Shown: positions 1-10,767 of the stretch, piece by piece | Numbering within the stretch: position 1 is the first letter of the stretch | How the letters are laid out: each line of letters opens with the position of its first letter | DNA from: Prinia subflava | Taxonomy: Eukaryota > Chordata > Aves > Passeriformes > Cisticolidae | Direction of reading: 5' to 3' | NCBI RefSeq assembly: GCF_021018805.1 | Contig: NC_086254.1 | Span: forward strand, 28,457,300 to 28,521,299 | DNA: 64,000 nt | Program-made: the position numbers and the translations under genes | Notes under the pieces: generated by a model | The model's input: the letters and a program-made list of their open reading frames with translations, nothing else | Told to the model about the DNA's origin: nothing | Database searches by the model: none

Positions 1-254
1 CGCTTTGGGCCACACAAGCCCCGTCCCAGCTGGGGCACAGCCCCCAGCCCCAGGCAGGCTCAGCTGTGGCAGCAGAGACCCGCTGTGCCAGCCTGTGTCA
101 GCCTGGGAGCACATGGAACAGCCCTCGTGCCTGACTTGCTCTTTCTTTCTTCCAGGTCTGACAGAGAGCCGAGACGGAGACAGCCGTGCTTCTGTTTATA
201 TGTTGGAAAGTTTCGAGTTTTCTTAGGCATAGAGGTTTTGGAGTTTGTTGTTTA

Positions 255-313
255 CGATATAGGTTAGGATATAGGTTAAGATATAGGTTAGGATATAGGT
301 TAGATATAGGTTG
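255..313 (+). repeat. 12-bp minisatellite (GATATAGGTTAG type)
   Basis: About five tandem 12-base units alternate between GATATAGGTTAG and GATATAGGTTAA. The array lies about 100 bases after the putative splice acceptor. Confidence 0.9.
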
Positions 314-332
314 TAGGTTTCATTTTGTCTTC

Positions 333-386
333 TGTAAATATGTTCTATAGATTGTTGTTGTTACAAATATTCTTACAATGTAAATA
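333..386 (+). promoter_or_regulatory. Pair of Pumilio-type elements TGTAAATA
   Basis: TGTAAATA occurs at 333-340 and 379-386, each followed by TGTTCT. The pair recurs at the same relative place in every unit. TGTAHATA is the known binding motif of PUF/Pumilio RNA-binding proteins. If this is 3' UTR, the mRNA could be post-transcriptionally controlled; that depends on transcript evidence. Confidence 0.4.
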
Positions 387-1764
387 TGTTCTGTAGTTGA
401 TGTTTGTTGCTGTTCTTCTGTAAGTAAACAATCCTTGGTTTTCACACCCCACGTCTCTTTGCATTTGCTTTGGGCACAGGCCGCATTTCCAAAGTTGTGG
501 TCTCCATTTGCTCCAGGTTCCCAGGGCTGGAGGTGCCAGGGGGAGCTGGCACAGCCAGCCCAGGAGTGGGGGGACCTGTGCACAGAGGGCTGCCACTGAC
601 AGAGGTCACCCTCTGCTTGCACTTCCTCGGGACACCCTTGGTGTGTGCAGGGACAATTCCCAGTGGGCCCAGTTCCCGTGGGATGCCAGGAGGGAGCAGG
701 GCAGTGTCAGGTTGAAACCAAAAGAGCTCTTAGCTCCCTGGGAAAGCTCAGACAAGCAGTAGAGAAAGAATTCATGCTCCCCTAACTGGCCTCTAACAGC
801 CACAGGGCAAGGGGGAATTTGGTTTTAGAAGATGAAGGAAATACAGAAAAAGCACTAAGTAATAAAAGGTGAGAAAAATCCATCACTCTAACACGTAAAT
901 GAAGGTAAACCAGTTGAAGAAACAGAGGTAGATGGAGGGGGAAAAACCCCACAATTATAGTGTCCATGACACCCATAGCCAATACAAGCCCACGGGAATC
1001 AGGAAAGAGGTAAACACATGCTCCAAACAACAGCAGAAATGAAGTGAGATCTGTGAAGAGAACAAAAGAAAGAGGCAGCCTGAAGAAAAGAAAAAATGTA
1101 TCCCTGTCTTTCATTCCCTACCCACAAGGTGGTTTGGTTTCTTAAATCAACAGACTGTTGTATCACGTGGTAGAAATCCAGAAAAATAAACATCAGGAGA
1201 AGTATGGTTTATTGGGAACATTCCTGCATAGCAGACAAGATATATCCTTGTGCAAATTGTTCCATGCAGCACTCACATCTTTAATTGCCTCTTTTCCTCT
1301 TTCTGGGCAAGCAGAGTTGCTTTATTTACTCCAAGCAATATTTTCTCCCTCCTCCCCAGCAAAGTACAAGCTCCCACCTTAGCAACTGCCCTCTGGTTTA
1401 CTTCATGCTCATCACACCCCTGCCAAAGCGACTGGAACACGTTAATTGATCAGTTATTACAATGATGAACTTGCCCAGCTGCTGGGTTCAAGAGCCCCAA
1501 AGTGCCTCAGGTTCTACAGCATCACAGAAGGAAAAGCTCCATTGAATTCAGCTGCTGCCACACTGGCCCTCCTTGCCTGTCAAACACATTCTGCTGCCCT
1601 GGCACAGCCCTGGGAAAATCCCCCCTACAATACAAGTGAGAATTCCTCATACCTTGGGAGAAAGCACAGCTGCCTTCTGCTCAGGGCATTCCAAACTACC
1701 TGGGGAGATTTATGACCTCTCCTTGCAAAGGCAGCCTCTCAGGAAAGGCAAAAGGTTATTTTCA

Positions 1765-1920
1765 TGGATGTGTTGGGTTGGAAGGGACTTTCAAGCTCCT
1801 CTTGTTCCAACTCTTGCCACATTCAGGACACCTTTCCCTAGACCAGGTTGCTCCAAGCCCCATCCAACCTGGCCTTGAACACTTCCAAAGGGGAGACAAT
1901 CACAGCTTCTCTGGAACTGT
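1765..1920 (-). mobile_element. CR1 LINE 3' fragment, unit 1, reverse
   Basis: The stretch GTTGGGTTGGAAGGGAC, then ACCAGGTTGCTCCAAGCCCC and CATCCAACCTGGCCTTGAAC, is the reverse complement of a typical CR1 3' end. It is truncated at both ends and carries no coding capacity. Confidence 0.85.
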
Positions 1921-2544
1921 TTTGTTCCTCCCAGATCGAAAATCATACCAAACTTAGCAGCCTCAGAGAATGAATTCTATTAAATATCTACAGTTTTCTA
2001 GGAAAGAAACATGGCAAACCTTGTTTGCATCTCACATTGCAAAATCAACACGAGCTATTCAGAAAAGGCTGCCACCCACTTCTCTTCTTTTTCCCCACTG
2101 GTGGAACACTTCCATTCTGTTGTTCTTTGGAACACTATTTGAATAAATCTGGCTGAGGCTGCTTAAAATACTACAGTGAGATACTCCAGGGTGTGAGGGG
2201 TGGAAAACTGAGCTCTTATACATCCATGTTTGTGTTGTTGAAAGTCTTAAATCCCACCTCTCTGGTGGGATGAAATAGGTGCTACTAATCCAATTTCTAA
2301 ATTATCATGCATCACGCTGACACTATTTTAAGACTTTGAAAAAAAAGCCGCCATCTATCAGTCCTTGGTGCTATTTGCTACCCTACAGGCCTGACTGCCA
2401 CTGCTCTGCCTGCCTGCTGTCCATGTGGGGCTGGGGATGCTCAGCCTGCAAAGAGAGGGCCATGGGGACGCCTCAGTGCAGCTGTGCAGGCCTGGAAGGG
2501 TCCCACAGGAAAGATGGGCACAGCGTGTTCAACAGGGCCTGTGC

Positions 2545-2795
2545 ACAGAGGGCAAGGGGGGATGGCTTTCAATGGCAGGACGTGGATTGGAGTTGGAAGT
2601 TGAAGCTGAAGGAAGATGTTCTTTTACACTGAGGGTACCGAGGCACTGGGCCGGGCTGTGCACGGAGGCTGTGGATGCCCCATCCTTGGGAACATCCAAG
2701 GCCGGGTGGGAACAGGGCTCTGAACACCATGGTCTGGGCAAGATTGCTCAGGTTGCAACAAGATGATCTTCAGGGTCCCTTCCAAGCCCAGCTGC
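2545..2795 (+). mobile_element. CR1 LINE 3' fragment, unit 1, forward
   Basis: This fragment contains ACTGAGGGTACCGAGGCACTG, GGATGCCCCATCCTTGGGAA and GATGATCTTCAGGGTCCC, diverged forms of the CR1 3' region. It ends at the border of the near-invariant gene block, so the element sits immediately upstream of the predicted promoter. Confidence 0.8.
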
Positions 2796-2814
2796 TCAGG
2801 GCTTCCACCACTCT

Positions 2815-3058
2815 CTGGTTGCCAGTGTCCACTTTGGATCCCCCGTGCACTCCTGGGAGCTGTGATGTCACAGTCCATGTCCCAACTGGAGCTGGCAGTG
2901 CCCACCAACACAACACAACCACTGGCCGTTGTGTCACCCCACCCTTCAGCCTGCTCCAGGAGCACTCCTGTGGAGCTGCGTGTCCCTTGCTCCCTGACCA
3001 CGCCATCAGGCCTGCAAGCTTCCAGGATTGGCTGGAGTCACCCATCCATTCCTGCAGG
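2815..3058 (+). promoter_or_regulatory. Candidate promoter / 5' UTR of array gene, copy 1
   Basis: This stretch between the CR1 3' end and the proposed start codon is effectively invariant in the three units; equivalents lie at about 6667-6910 and 10524-10767. It contains TGATGTCA (in CTGTGATGTCACAG, near 2860-2873), one base from a full cAMP response element, and an inverted CCAAT box (GGATTGGCTGG near 3025-3035). There is no obvious TATA box. Promoter function is inferred from position and conservation only. Confidence 0.35.
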
Positions 3059-3707
3059 ATGCTTGCTTTAGTTATGATGACGGTATGGGGTTATTCCATG
3101 GAAGTGGACACGCCTGGACTTCCTGGTTGGGCTGGAGCTCTGTGGGTATGGTGTGGGACAGGGACCCTCTCTGAGGTTTTGCTACCTCTGCAGATTGCAT
3201 CAGCCCTGAACACCGGCTGTTTCCTGGACTCGGCCATCCGGTTCTGCTGCTGGATGCTCCCTTTTGTCCCAATGGAGGTACGGTGCCATTCCCTGGCAGT
3301 GGACACCCCTGGACTTCCTGGCTGGGCTGCAGCTCTGTGGGGCTGGTGTGGGACAGGGACCTCACTCTGAGGTTTTGCTGCCTCTGCAGACTGTCGCAGA
3401 TAAAGAAGACATGGGCGTAGATATTCAGATTGATGAGGAAGAAGATATGGAAGTGGAGGTATCAGAGAGTGAAGGAGAAGATATGGATGTGGATGTAGAG
3501 GAGGACACCGAGGAGGACATGGAAGTAGATATAGTACAAGATCCAGAGGAGGAAATGGAGGTGGACGGAAATGAGAGTAGTGAGGAAGAAATGGAAGTGG
3601 ATGTGGAGGAGCAGACTGTAGAGGACATGGAAGTGGATGTGGTGGATGAGATCGAGGAGATGGATATCGATGTGCAAGATGAGGAGGAGCCCATGGTCTT
3701 GGGATGA
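3059..3707 (+). CDS. Predicted 3-exon small acidic repeat protein, copy 1
   Basis: Proposed coding exons are 3059-3082, 3194-3277 and 3390-3707, giving 141 residues. Introns of 111 and 112 bases begin GTATGG/GTACGG and end CTACCTCTGCAG/CTGCCTCTGCAG, and all junctions are phase 0. Exon 1 encodes only MLALVMMT. Exon 2 encodes 28 mostly hydrophobic, Cys-containing residues (FCCWMLPFVPME at its end). Exon 3 encodes 105 residues dominated by Glu, Asp, Val and Met, with Met at exon-3 positions 8, 20, 32, 44, 56, 68 and 80 (exact 12-residue spacing), then 91 and 102. The typical core is EDMEVDV. The ATG at 3059 has A at -3 and is the nearest in-frame start; the frame stays open upstream to 2675, but that stretch is CR1-derived. 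I do not recognise the family. The splice model is inferred. A third possibility is that exon 3 alone is translated from an ATG inside it or in intron 2. Confidence 0.6.
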
Positions 3708-4106
3708 AGACCATGCCAGCAGCAGAACAGGCATGTGCTCCCCACAGGCAGAGTGGGTTCCCTGCTGCCAGGCTGGGGCTGGGCTGGGTGCTCCCTGCTC
3801 AGGGACACGGTGGCCCGAGCACTGGATCCTGGTGCCCATCCCCAGCCTGCCCTGGGCTCGCTTTGTGCAACACAAGCCCCGTCCCAGCTGGGGCACAGCC
3901 CCCAGCCCCAGGCAGGCTCAGCTATGGCAGCAGAGACCCCCTGTGCCAACCTGTGCCAGCATGGGAGCACATGGAACAGCCCTCATGCCTGACTTGCACT
4001 TGCTTTTCTTCCAGGTCTGACGGAGAGCCGAGACGGAGACAGCCGCACCTCTGTATATACGTTTGAAATTTTCAAGTTATCTTAGGCATAGAGTTTTTGG
4101 CGTTTG

Positions 4107-4172
4107 TTGTATAGGATATAGGTTAGGATATAGGTTAAGATATAGGTTAAGATATAGGTTAGGATATAGGTT
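4107..4172 (+). repeat. 12-bp minisatellite, unit 2
   Basis: Same GATATAGGTTAG/A units as at 255. The order of the G and A variants differs between array copies, so the minisatellite mutates independently of the flanking gene. Confidence 0.9.
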
Positions 4173-5615
4173 GTAGGTTTCATTTTGTCTTCTGTAAATA
4201 TGTTCTATAGATTGTTGTTGTTACAAATATTCTTACAATGTAAATATGTTCTGTAGTTCATGTTTGTTGCTGTTCTTCTGTAAAGAAACAATCCTTGGTT
4301 TTCACACCCCACGTCTCTGCATTTCCTTCGGGCACAGGCAGCATTTCCAAAGTTGTGGTCTCCACTTGCTCCAGGTTCCCAGGGCTGGAGGTGCCAGGGG
4401 GAGCTGGCACAGCCAGCCCAGGAGTGGGGGGACCTGTGCACAGAGGGCTGCCACTGACAGAGGTCACCCTCTGCTTGCACTTCCTCGGGACACCCTTGGT
4501 GTGTGCAGGGACAATTCCCAGTGGGCCCAGTTCCCGTGGGATGCCAGGAGGGAGCAGGGCAGTGTCAGGTTGAAAGCAAAAGAGCTCTTAGCTCCCTGGG
4601 AAAGCTCAGACCAGCAGTAGAGAAAGAATTCATGCTCCCCTAACTGGCCTCTAACAGCCACAGGGCAAGGGGGAATTTGGTTTTAGAGGATGAAGGAAAT
4701 ACAGAAAAAGCACTAAGTAATAAAAGGTGAGAAAAATCCATCACTCTAACACGTAAATGAAGGTAAACCAGTTGAAGAAACAGAGGTAGATGGAGGGGAA
4801 AAAACCCCACAATTATAGTGTCCATGACACACAGAGCCAAAACAAGCCCAGGGGATCAGGAAAGAGGTAAACACATGCTCCAAACAACAGAAGAAATGAA
4901 GTGAGATCTGTGAAGAGAACAAAAGAAAGAGGCAGCCTGAAGAAAAGAAAAAATGTATCCCCATCTTTCATTCCCTACCCACAAGGTGGTTTGGTTTCTT
5001 AAATCAACAGACTGTTGTATCACGTGCTAGAAATCCAGAAAAATAAACATCAGGAGAAGCATGGTTTATTGGGAACATTCCTGCATAGCAGACAAGATAT
5101 ATCCTTGTGCAAATTGTTCCATGCAGCACTCACATCTTTAATTGCCTCTCTTCCTCTTTCTGGGCAAGCAGAGTTGCTTTATTTACTCCAAGCAATATTT
5201 TCTCCCTCCACCCTGGCAAAAAACAAGCTCCCACCTTAGCAGCTGCCCTCTGGTTTACTTCATGCTCATCACACCCCTGCCAAAGCGACAGGTTAATTGA
5301 TCAGTTATTACAATGATGAACTTGCCCAGCTGCTGGGTTCAAGAGCCCCAAAGTGCCTCAGGTTCTACAGCATCACAGAAGGAAAAGCTCCATTGAATTC
5401 AGCTGCTGCCACACTGGCCCTCCTTGCCTGTCAAACACATTCTGCTGCCCTAGCACAGCCCTGGGAAAATCCCCCCTACAATACAAGTGAGAATTCCTCA
5501 TCACTTGGGAGAAAGCACAGCTGCCTTCTGCTCAGGGCATTCCAAACTACCTGGGGAGATTTATGACCTCTCCTTGCAAAGGCAGAATCTCAGGAAAAGC
5601 AAAAGATTCTTTTCA

Positions 5616-5771
5616 TGGATGTGTTGGGTAGGAAGGGACCTTCAAGCTCCTCGTGTTCCAACTCTTGCCACATTCAGGACACCTTTCCCTAGACCAGGTT
5701 GCTCCAAGCCCCATCCAACCTGGCCTTGAACACTTCCAAAGGGGAGACAATCACAGCTTCTCTGGAACTGT
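5616..5771 (-). mobile_element. CR1 LINE 3' fragment, unit 2, reverse
   Basis: Same insertion as at 1765, duplicated with the array. It differs by a few bases, such as GTTGGGTAGGAAGG. Confidence 0.85.
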
Positions 5772-6396
5772 TTTGTTCCTCCCAGATTGAAAATCATACC
5801 AAACTTAGCAGCCTCAGAGACAGAATTCTATTAAATATCTACAGTTGTCTAGGAAAGAAACATGGCAAACCTTGTTTGCATCCCACATTGCAAAAGCAAC
5901 ACGAGCTATTCAGAAAAGGCTGCCACCCACTTCTCTTCTTTTTCCCCACTGGTGGAACACTTCCATTCTGTTGTTCTTTGGAACACTATTTGAATAAATC
6001 TGGCTGAGGCTGCTTAAAATACTACAGTGAGATACTCCAGGGTGTGAGGGGTGGAAAACTGAGCTCTTATACATCCAGTGTTTGTGTTGTTGAAAGTCTT
6101 AAATCCCACCTCTCTGGTGGGATGAAATAGGTGCTACTAATCCAATTTCTAAATTATCATGCATCACGCTGACACTATTTTAAGACTTTGAAAAAAAAGC
6201 TGCCATCTATCAGTCCCTGGTGCTATTTGCTACCCTACAGGCCTGACTGCCACTGCTCTGCCTGCCTGCTGTCCATGTGGGGCTGGGGATGCTCAGCCTG
6301 CAAAGAGAGGGCCATGGGGACGCCTCAGTGCAGCTGTGCAGGCCTGGAAGGGTCCCACAGGAAAGATGGGCACAGCGTGTTCAACAGGGCCTGTGC

Positions 6397-6647
6397 ACAG
6401 AGGGCAAGGGCGGATGGCTTTCAATGGCAGGACGTGGATTGGAGTTGGAGGTTGAAGCTGAAGGAAGATGTTCTTTTACACTGAGGGTACCGAGGCACTT
6501 GGCCAGGCTGTGCACGGAGGCTGTGGATGCCCCATCCTCGGGAACATCCAAGGCCGGGTGGGAACAGGGCTCTGAACACCATGGTCTGGGCAAGATTGCT
6601 CAGGTTGCAACAAGATGATCTTCAGGGTCCCTTCCAAGCCCAGCTGC
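6397..6647 (+). mobile_element. CR1 LINE 3' fragment, unit 2, forward
   Basis: Duplicate of the element at 2545, with small differences (GCACTTGGCCAGGCTG here). Confidence 0.8.
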
Positions 6648-6910
6648 TCAGGGCGTCCACCACTCTCTGGTTGCCAGTGTCCACTTTGGATCCCCCGTGC
6701 ACTCCTGGGAGCTGTGATGTCACAGTCCATGTCCCAACTGGAGCTGGCAGTGCCCACCAACACAACACAACCACTGGCCGTTGTGTCACCCCACCCTTCA
6801 GCCTGCTCCAGGAGCACTCCTGTGGAGCTGCGTGTCCCTTGCTCCCTGACCACGCCATCAGGCCTGCAAGCTTCCAGGATTGGCTGGAGTCACCCATCCA
6901 TTCCTGCAGG

Positions 6911-7559
6911 ATGCTTGCTTTAGTTATGATGACGGTATGGGGTTATTCCATGGAAGTGGACACGCCTGGACTTCCTGGTTGGGCTGGAGCTCTGTGGGTA
7001 TGGTGTGGGACAGGGACCCTCTCTGAGGTTTTGCTACCTCTGCAGATTGCATCAGCCCTGAACACCGGCTGTTTCCTGGACTCGGCCATCCGGTTCTGCT
7101 GCTGGATGCTCCCTTTTGTCCCAATGGAGGTACGGTGCCATTCCCTGGCAGTGGACACCCCTGGACTTCCTGGCTGGGCTGCAGCTCTGTGGGGCTGGTG
7201 TGGGACAGGGACCCCACTCTGAGGTTTTGCTGCCTCTGCAGACTGTCGCAGATAAAGAAGACATGGGCGTAGATATTCAGATTGATGAGGAAGAAGATAT
7301 GGAAGTGGAGGTATCAGAGAGTGAAGGAGAAGATATGGATGTGGATGTAGAGGAGGACACCGAGGAGGACATGGAAGTAGATATAGTACAAGATCCAGAG
7401 GAGGAAATGGAGGTGGACGGAAATGAGAGTAGTGAGGAAGAAATGGAAGTGGATGTGGAGGAGCAGACTGTAGAGGACATGGAAGTGGATGTGGTGGATG
7501 AGATCGAGGAGATGGATATCGATGTGCAAGATGAGGAGGAGCCCATGGTCTTGGGATGA
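6911..7559 (+). CDS. Predicted 3-exon small acidic repeat protein, copy 2
   Basis: Second copy of the array gene, with exons 6911-6934, 7046-7129 and 7242-7559. By eye the predicted 141-residue protein is identical to copy 1. Across the start codon, both introns and the stop I find one substitution relative to copy 1: an intronic C instead of T near 7214, beside the end of intron 2. All splice dinucleotides and the stop are preserved. The lack of disabling changes in three copies argues that these are functional genes, or were very recently homogenised. Product unknown; the acidic 12-residue repeat in exon 3 is its defining feature. Confidence 0.6.
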
Positions 7560-7958
7560 AGACCGTGCCAGCAGCAGAACAGGCATGTGCTCCCCACAGG
7601 CAGAGTGGGTTCCCTGCTGCCAGGCTGGGGCTGGGCTGGCTGCTTCCTGCTCAGGGACACGGTGGCCCGAGCACTGGATCCTGGTGCCCATCCCCAGCCT
7701 GCCCTGGGCTCGCTTTGTGCAACACAAGCCCCGTCCCAGCTGGGGCACAGCCCCCAGCCCCAGGCAGGCTCAGCTGTGGCAGCAGAGACCCCCTGTGCCA
7801 GCCTGTGCCAGCCTGGGAGCACATGGAACAGCCCTCATGCCTGACTTGCACTTGCTTTTCTTCCAGGTCTGACGGAGAGCCGAGACGGAGACAGCCGCAC
7901 CTCTGTATATACGTTTGAAATTTTCAAGTTATCTTAGGCATAGAGTTTTTGGCGTTTG

Positions 7959-8024
7959 TTGTATAGGATATAGGTTAGGATATAGGTTAGGATATAGGTT
8001 AAGATATAGGTTAGGATATAGGTT
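7959..8024 (+). repeat. 12-bp minisatellite, unit 3
   Basis: Same 12-base repeat. This copy reads G, G, A, G at the variable position, whereas unit 2 reads G, A, A, G. Confidence 0.9.
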
Positions 8025-9473
8025 GTAGGTTTCATTTTGTCTTCTGTAAATATGTTCTATAGATTGTTGTTGTTACAAATATTCTTACAATGTAAATATG
8101 TTCTGTAGTTCATGTTTGTTGCTGTTCTTCTGTAGATAAACAATCCTTGGTTTTCACACCCCACGTCTCTGCATTTCCTTCGGGCACAGGCAGCATTTCC
8201 AAAGTTGTGGTCTCCACTTGCTCCAGGTTCCCAGGGCTGGAGGTGCCAGGGGGAGCTGGCACAGCCAGCCCAGGAGTGGGGGGACCTGTGCACAGAGGGC
8301 TGCCACTGACAGAGGTCACCCTCTGCTTGCACTTCCTCGGGACACCCTTGGTGTGTGCAGGGACAATTCCCAGTGGGCCCAGTTCCCGTGGGATGCCAGG
8401 AGGGAGCAGGGCTGTGTCAGGTTGAAAGCAAAAGAGATCTTAGCTCCCTGGGAAAGCTCAGACCAGCAGTAGAGAAAGAATTCATGCTCCCCTAAGTGGC
8501 CTCTAACAGCCACAGGGCAAGGGGGAATTTGGTTTTAGAGGATGAAGGAAATACAGAAAAAGCACTAAGTAATAAAAGGTGAGAAAAATCCATCACTCTA
8601 ACACGTAAATGAAGGTAAACCAGTTGAAGAAACAGAGGTAGATGGAGGGGAAAAAACCCCACAATTATAGTGTCCATGACACCCATAGCCAATACAAGCC
8701 CAGGGGATCAGGAAAGAGGTAAACACATGCTCCAAACAACAGAAGAAATGAAGTGAGATCTGTGAAGAGAACAAAAGAAAGAGGCAGCCTGAAGAAAAGA
8801 AAAAATGTATCCCCATCTTTCATTCCCTACCCACAAGGTGGTTTGGTTTCTTAAATCAACAGACTGTTGTATCACGTGGTAGAAATCCAGAAAAATAAAC
8901 ATCAGGAGAAGCATGGTTTATTGGGAACATTCCTGCATAGCAGACAAGATATATCCTTGTGCAAATTGTTCCATGCAGCACTCACATCTTTAATTGCCTC
9001 TTTTCCTCTTTCTGGGCAAGCAGAGTTGCTTTATTTACTCCAAGCAATATTTTCTCCCTCCACCCTGGCAAAGAACAAGCTCCCACCTTAGCAGCTGCCC
9101 TCTGGTTTACTTCATGCTCATCACACCCCTGCCAAAGCGACTGGAACAGGTTAATTGATCAGTTATTACAATGATGAACTTGCCCAGCTGCTGGGTTCAA
9201 GAGCCCCAAAGTGCCTCAGGTTCTACAGCATCACAGAAGGAAAAGCTCCATTGAATTCAGCTGCTGCCACACTGGCCCTCCTTGCCTGTCAAACACATTC
9301 TGCTGCCCTGGCACAGCCCTGGGAAAATCCCCCCTACAATACAAGTGAGAATTCCTCATCACCTGGGAGAAAGCACAGCTGCCTTCTGCTCAGGGCATTC
9401 CAAACTACCTGGGGAGATTTATGACCTCTCCTTGCAAAGGCAGCCTCTCAGGAAAGGCAAAAGGTTATTTTCA

Positions 9474-9629
9474 TGGATGTGTTGGGTTGGAAGGGACTTT
9501 CAAGCTCCTCTTGTTCCAACTCTTGCCACATTCAGGACACCTTCCTCTAGACCAGGTTGCTCCAAGCCCCATCCAACCTGGCCTTGAACACTTCCAAAGG
9601 GGAGACAATCACAGCTTCTCTGGAACTGT
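9474..9629 (-). mobile_element. CR1 LINE 3' fragment, unit 3, reverse
   Basis: Same duplicated insertion as at 1765. Here the text reads CTTCCTCTAGACCAGG where units 1 and 2 read TTTCCCTAGACCAGG. Confidence 0.85.
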
Positions 9630-10253
9630 TTTGTTCCTCCCAGATCGAAAATCATACCAAACTTAGCAGCCTCAGAGAATGAATTCTATTAAATATCTAC
9701 AGTTTTCTAGGAAAGAAACATGGCAAACCTTGTTTGCGTCTCACATTGCAAAATCAACACGAGCTATTCAGAAAAGGCTGCCACCCACTTCTCTTCTTTT
9801 TCCCCACTGGTGGAGCACTTCCATTCTGTTGTTCTTTGGAACACTATTTGAATAAATCTGGCTGAGGCTGCTTAAAATACTACAGTGAGATACTCCAGGG
9901 TGTGAGGGGTGGAAAACTGAGCTCTTATACATCCATGTTTGTGTTGTTGAAAGTCTTAAATCCCACCTCTCTGGTGGGATGAAATAGGTGCTACTAATCC
10001 AATTTCTAAATTATCATGCATCACGCTGACACTATTTTAAGACTTTGAAAAAAAAGCCGCCATCTATCAGTCCCTGGTGCTATTTGCTACCCTGCAGCCC
10101 TGACTGCCACTGCTCTGCCTGCCTGCTGTCCATGTGGGGCTGGGGATGCTCAGCCTGCAAAGAGAGGGCCATGGGGACGCCTCAGTGCAGCTGTGCAGGC
10201 CTGGAAGGGTCCCACAGGAAAGATGGGCACAGCGTGTTCAACAGGGCCTGTGC

Positions 10254-10504
10254 ACAGAGGGCAAGGGGGGATGGCTTTCAATGGCAGGACGTGGATTGGA
10301 GTTGGAAGTTGAAGCTGAAGGAAGATGTTCTTTTACACTGAGGGTACCGAGGCACTGGGCCGGGCTGTGCACGGAGGCTGTGGATGCCCCATCCTTGGGA
10401 ACATCCAAGGCCGGGTGGGAACAGGGCTCTGAACACCATGGTCTGGGCAAGATTGCTCAGGTTGCAACAAGATGATCTTCAGGGTCCCTTCCAAGCCCAG
10501 CTGC
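10254..10504 (+). mobile_element. CR1 LINE 3' fragment, unit 3, forward
   Basis: Duplicate of the element at 2545, in the third array unit. Confidence 0.8.
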
Positions 10505-10767
10505 TCAGCACTTCCATCACTCTCTGGTTGCCAGTGTCCACTTTGGATCCCCCGTGCACTCCTGGGAGCTGTGATGTCACAGTCCATGTCCCAACTGGAG
10601 CTGGCAGTGCCCACCAACACAACACAACCACTGGCCGTTGTGTCACCCCACCCTTCAGCCTGCTCCAGGAGCACTCCTGTGGAGCTGCGTGTCCCTTGCT
10701 CCCTGACCACGCCATCAGGCCTGCAAGCTTCCAGGATTGGCTGGAGTCACCCATCCATTCCTGCAGG

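Larger units (their letters stand above)
156..866 (+). other. Possible 3' UTR exon of the array gene lying off the left edge
   Basis: The sequence CTTTCTTTCTTCCAG, preceded by a branch-point-like CTGAC, forms a strong splice acceptor ending at 155. Equivalent acceptors end at 4014, 7866 and 11723. The downstream stretch includes the 12-bp minisatellite, two TGTAAATA motifs and an AATAAA at 861-866. I could not find a convincing GT donor between the stop codon of the acidic exon and this acceptor, so the exon link is uncertain. Alternatively this is unspliced 3' flank. Confidence 0.3.

Noticed and set aside
255..313. TTAGG-containing 12-mer as an interstitial telomere repeat
   Set aside because: Vertebrate telomeres are TTAGGG; the unit here is a 12-mer GATATAGGTTAG with no TTAGGG run.
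2675..3370. Uninterrupted 231-codon + strand frame over exons 1 and 2
   Set aside because: Its 5' part lies in CR1 sequence and it reads through both introns before stopping. The splice-consistent three-exon model explains the region better, though an upstream start cannot be excluded.
3425..3970. Long minus-strand Ser/Thr/Ile-rich open frames opposite the acidic exon (and in the other units)
   Set aside because: They are the antisense reading of the 36-bp acidic repeat; the low-complexity composition follows from the repeat, and splice sites support the + strand.
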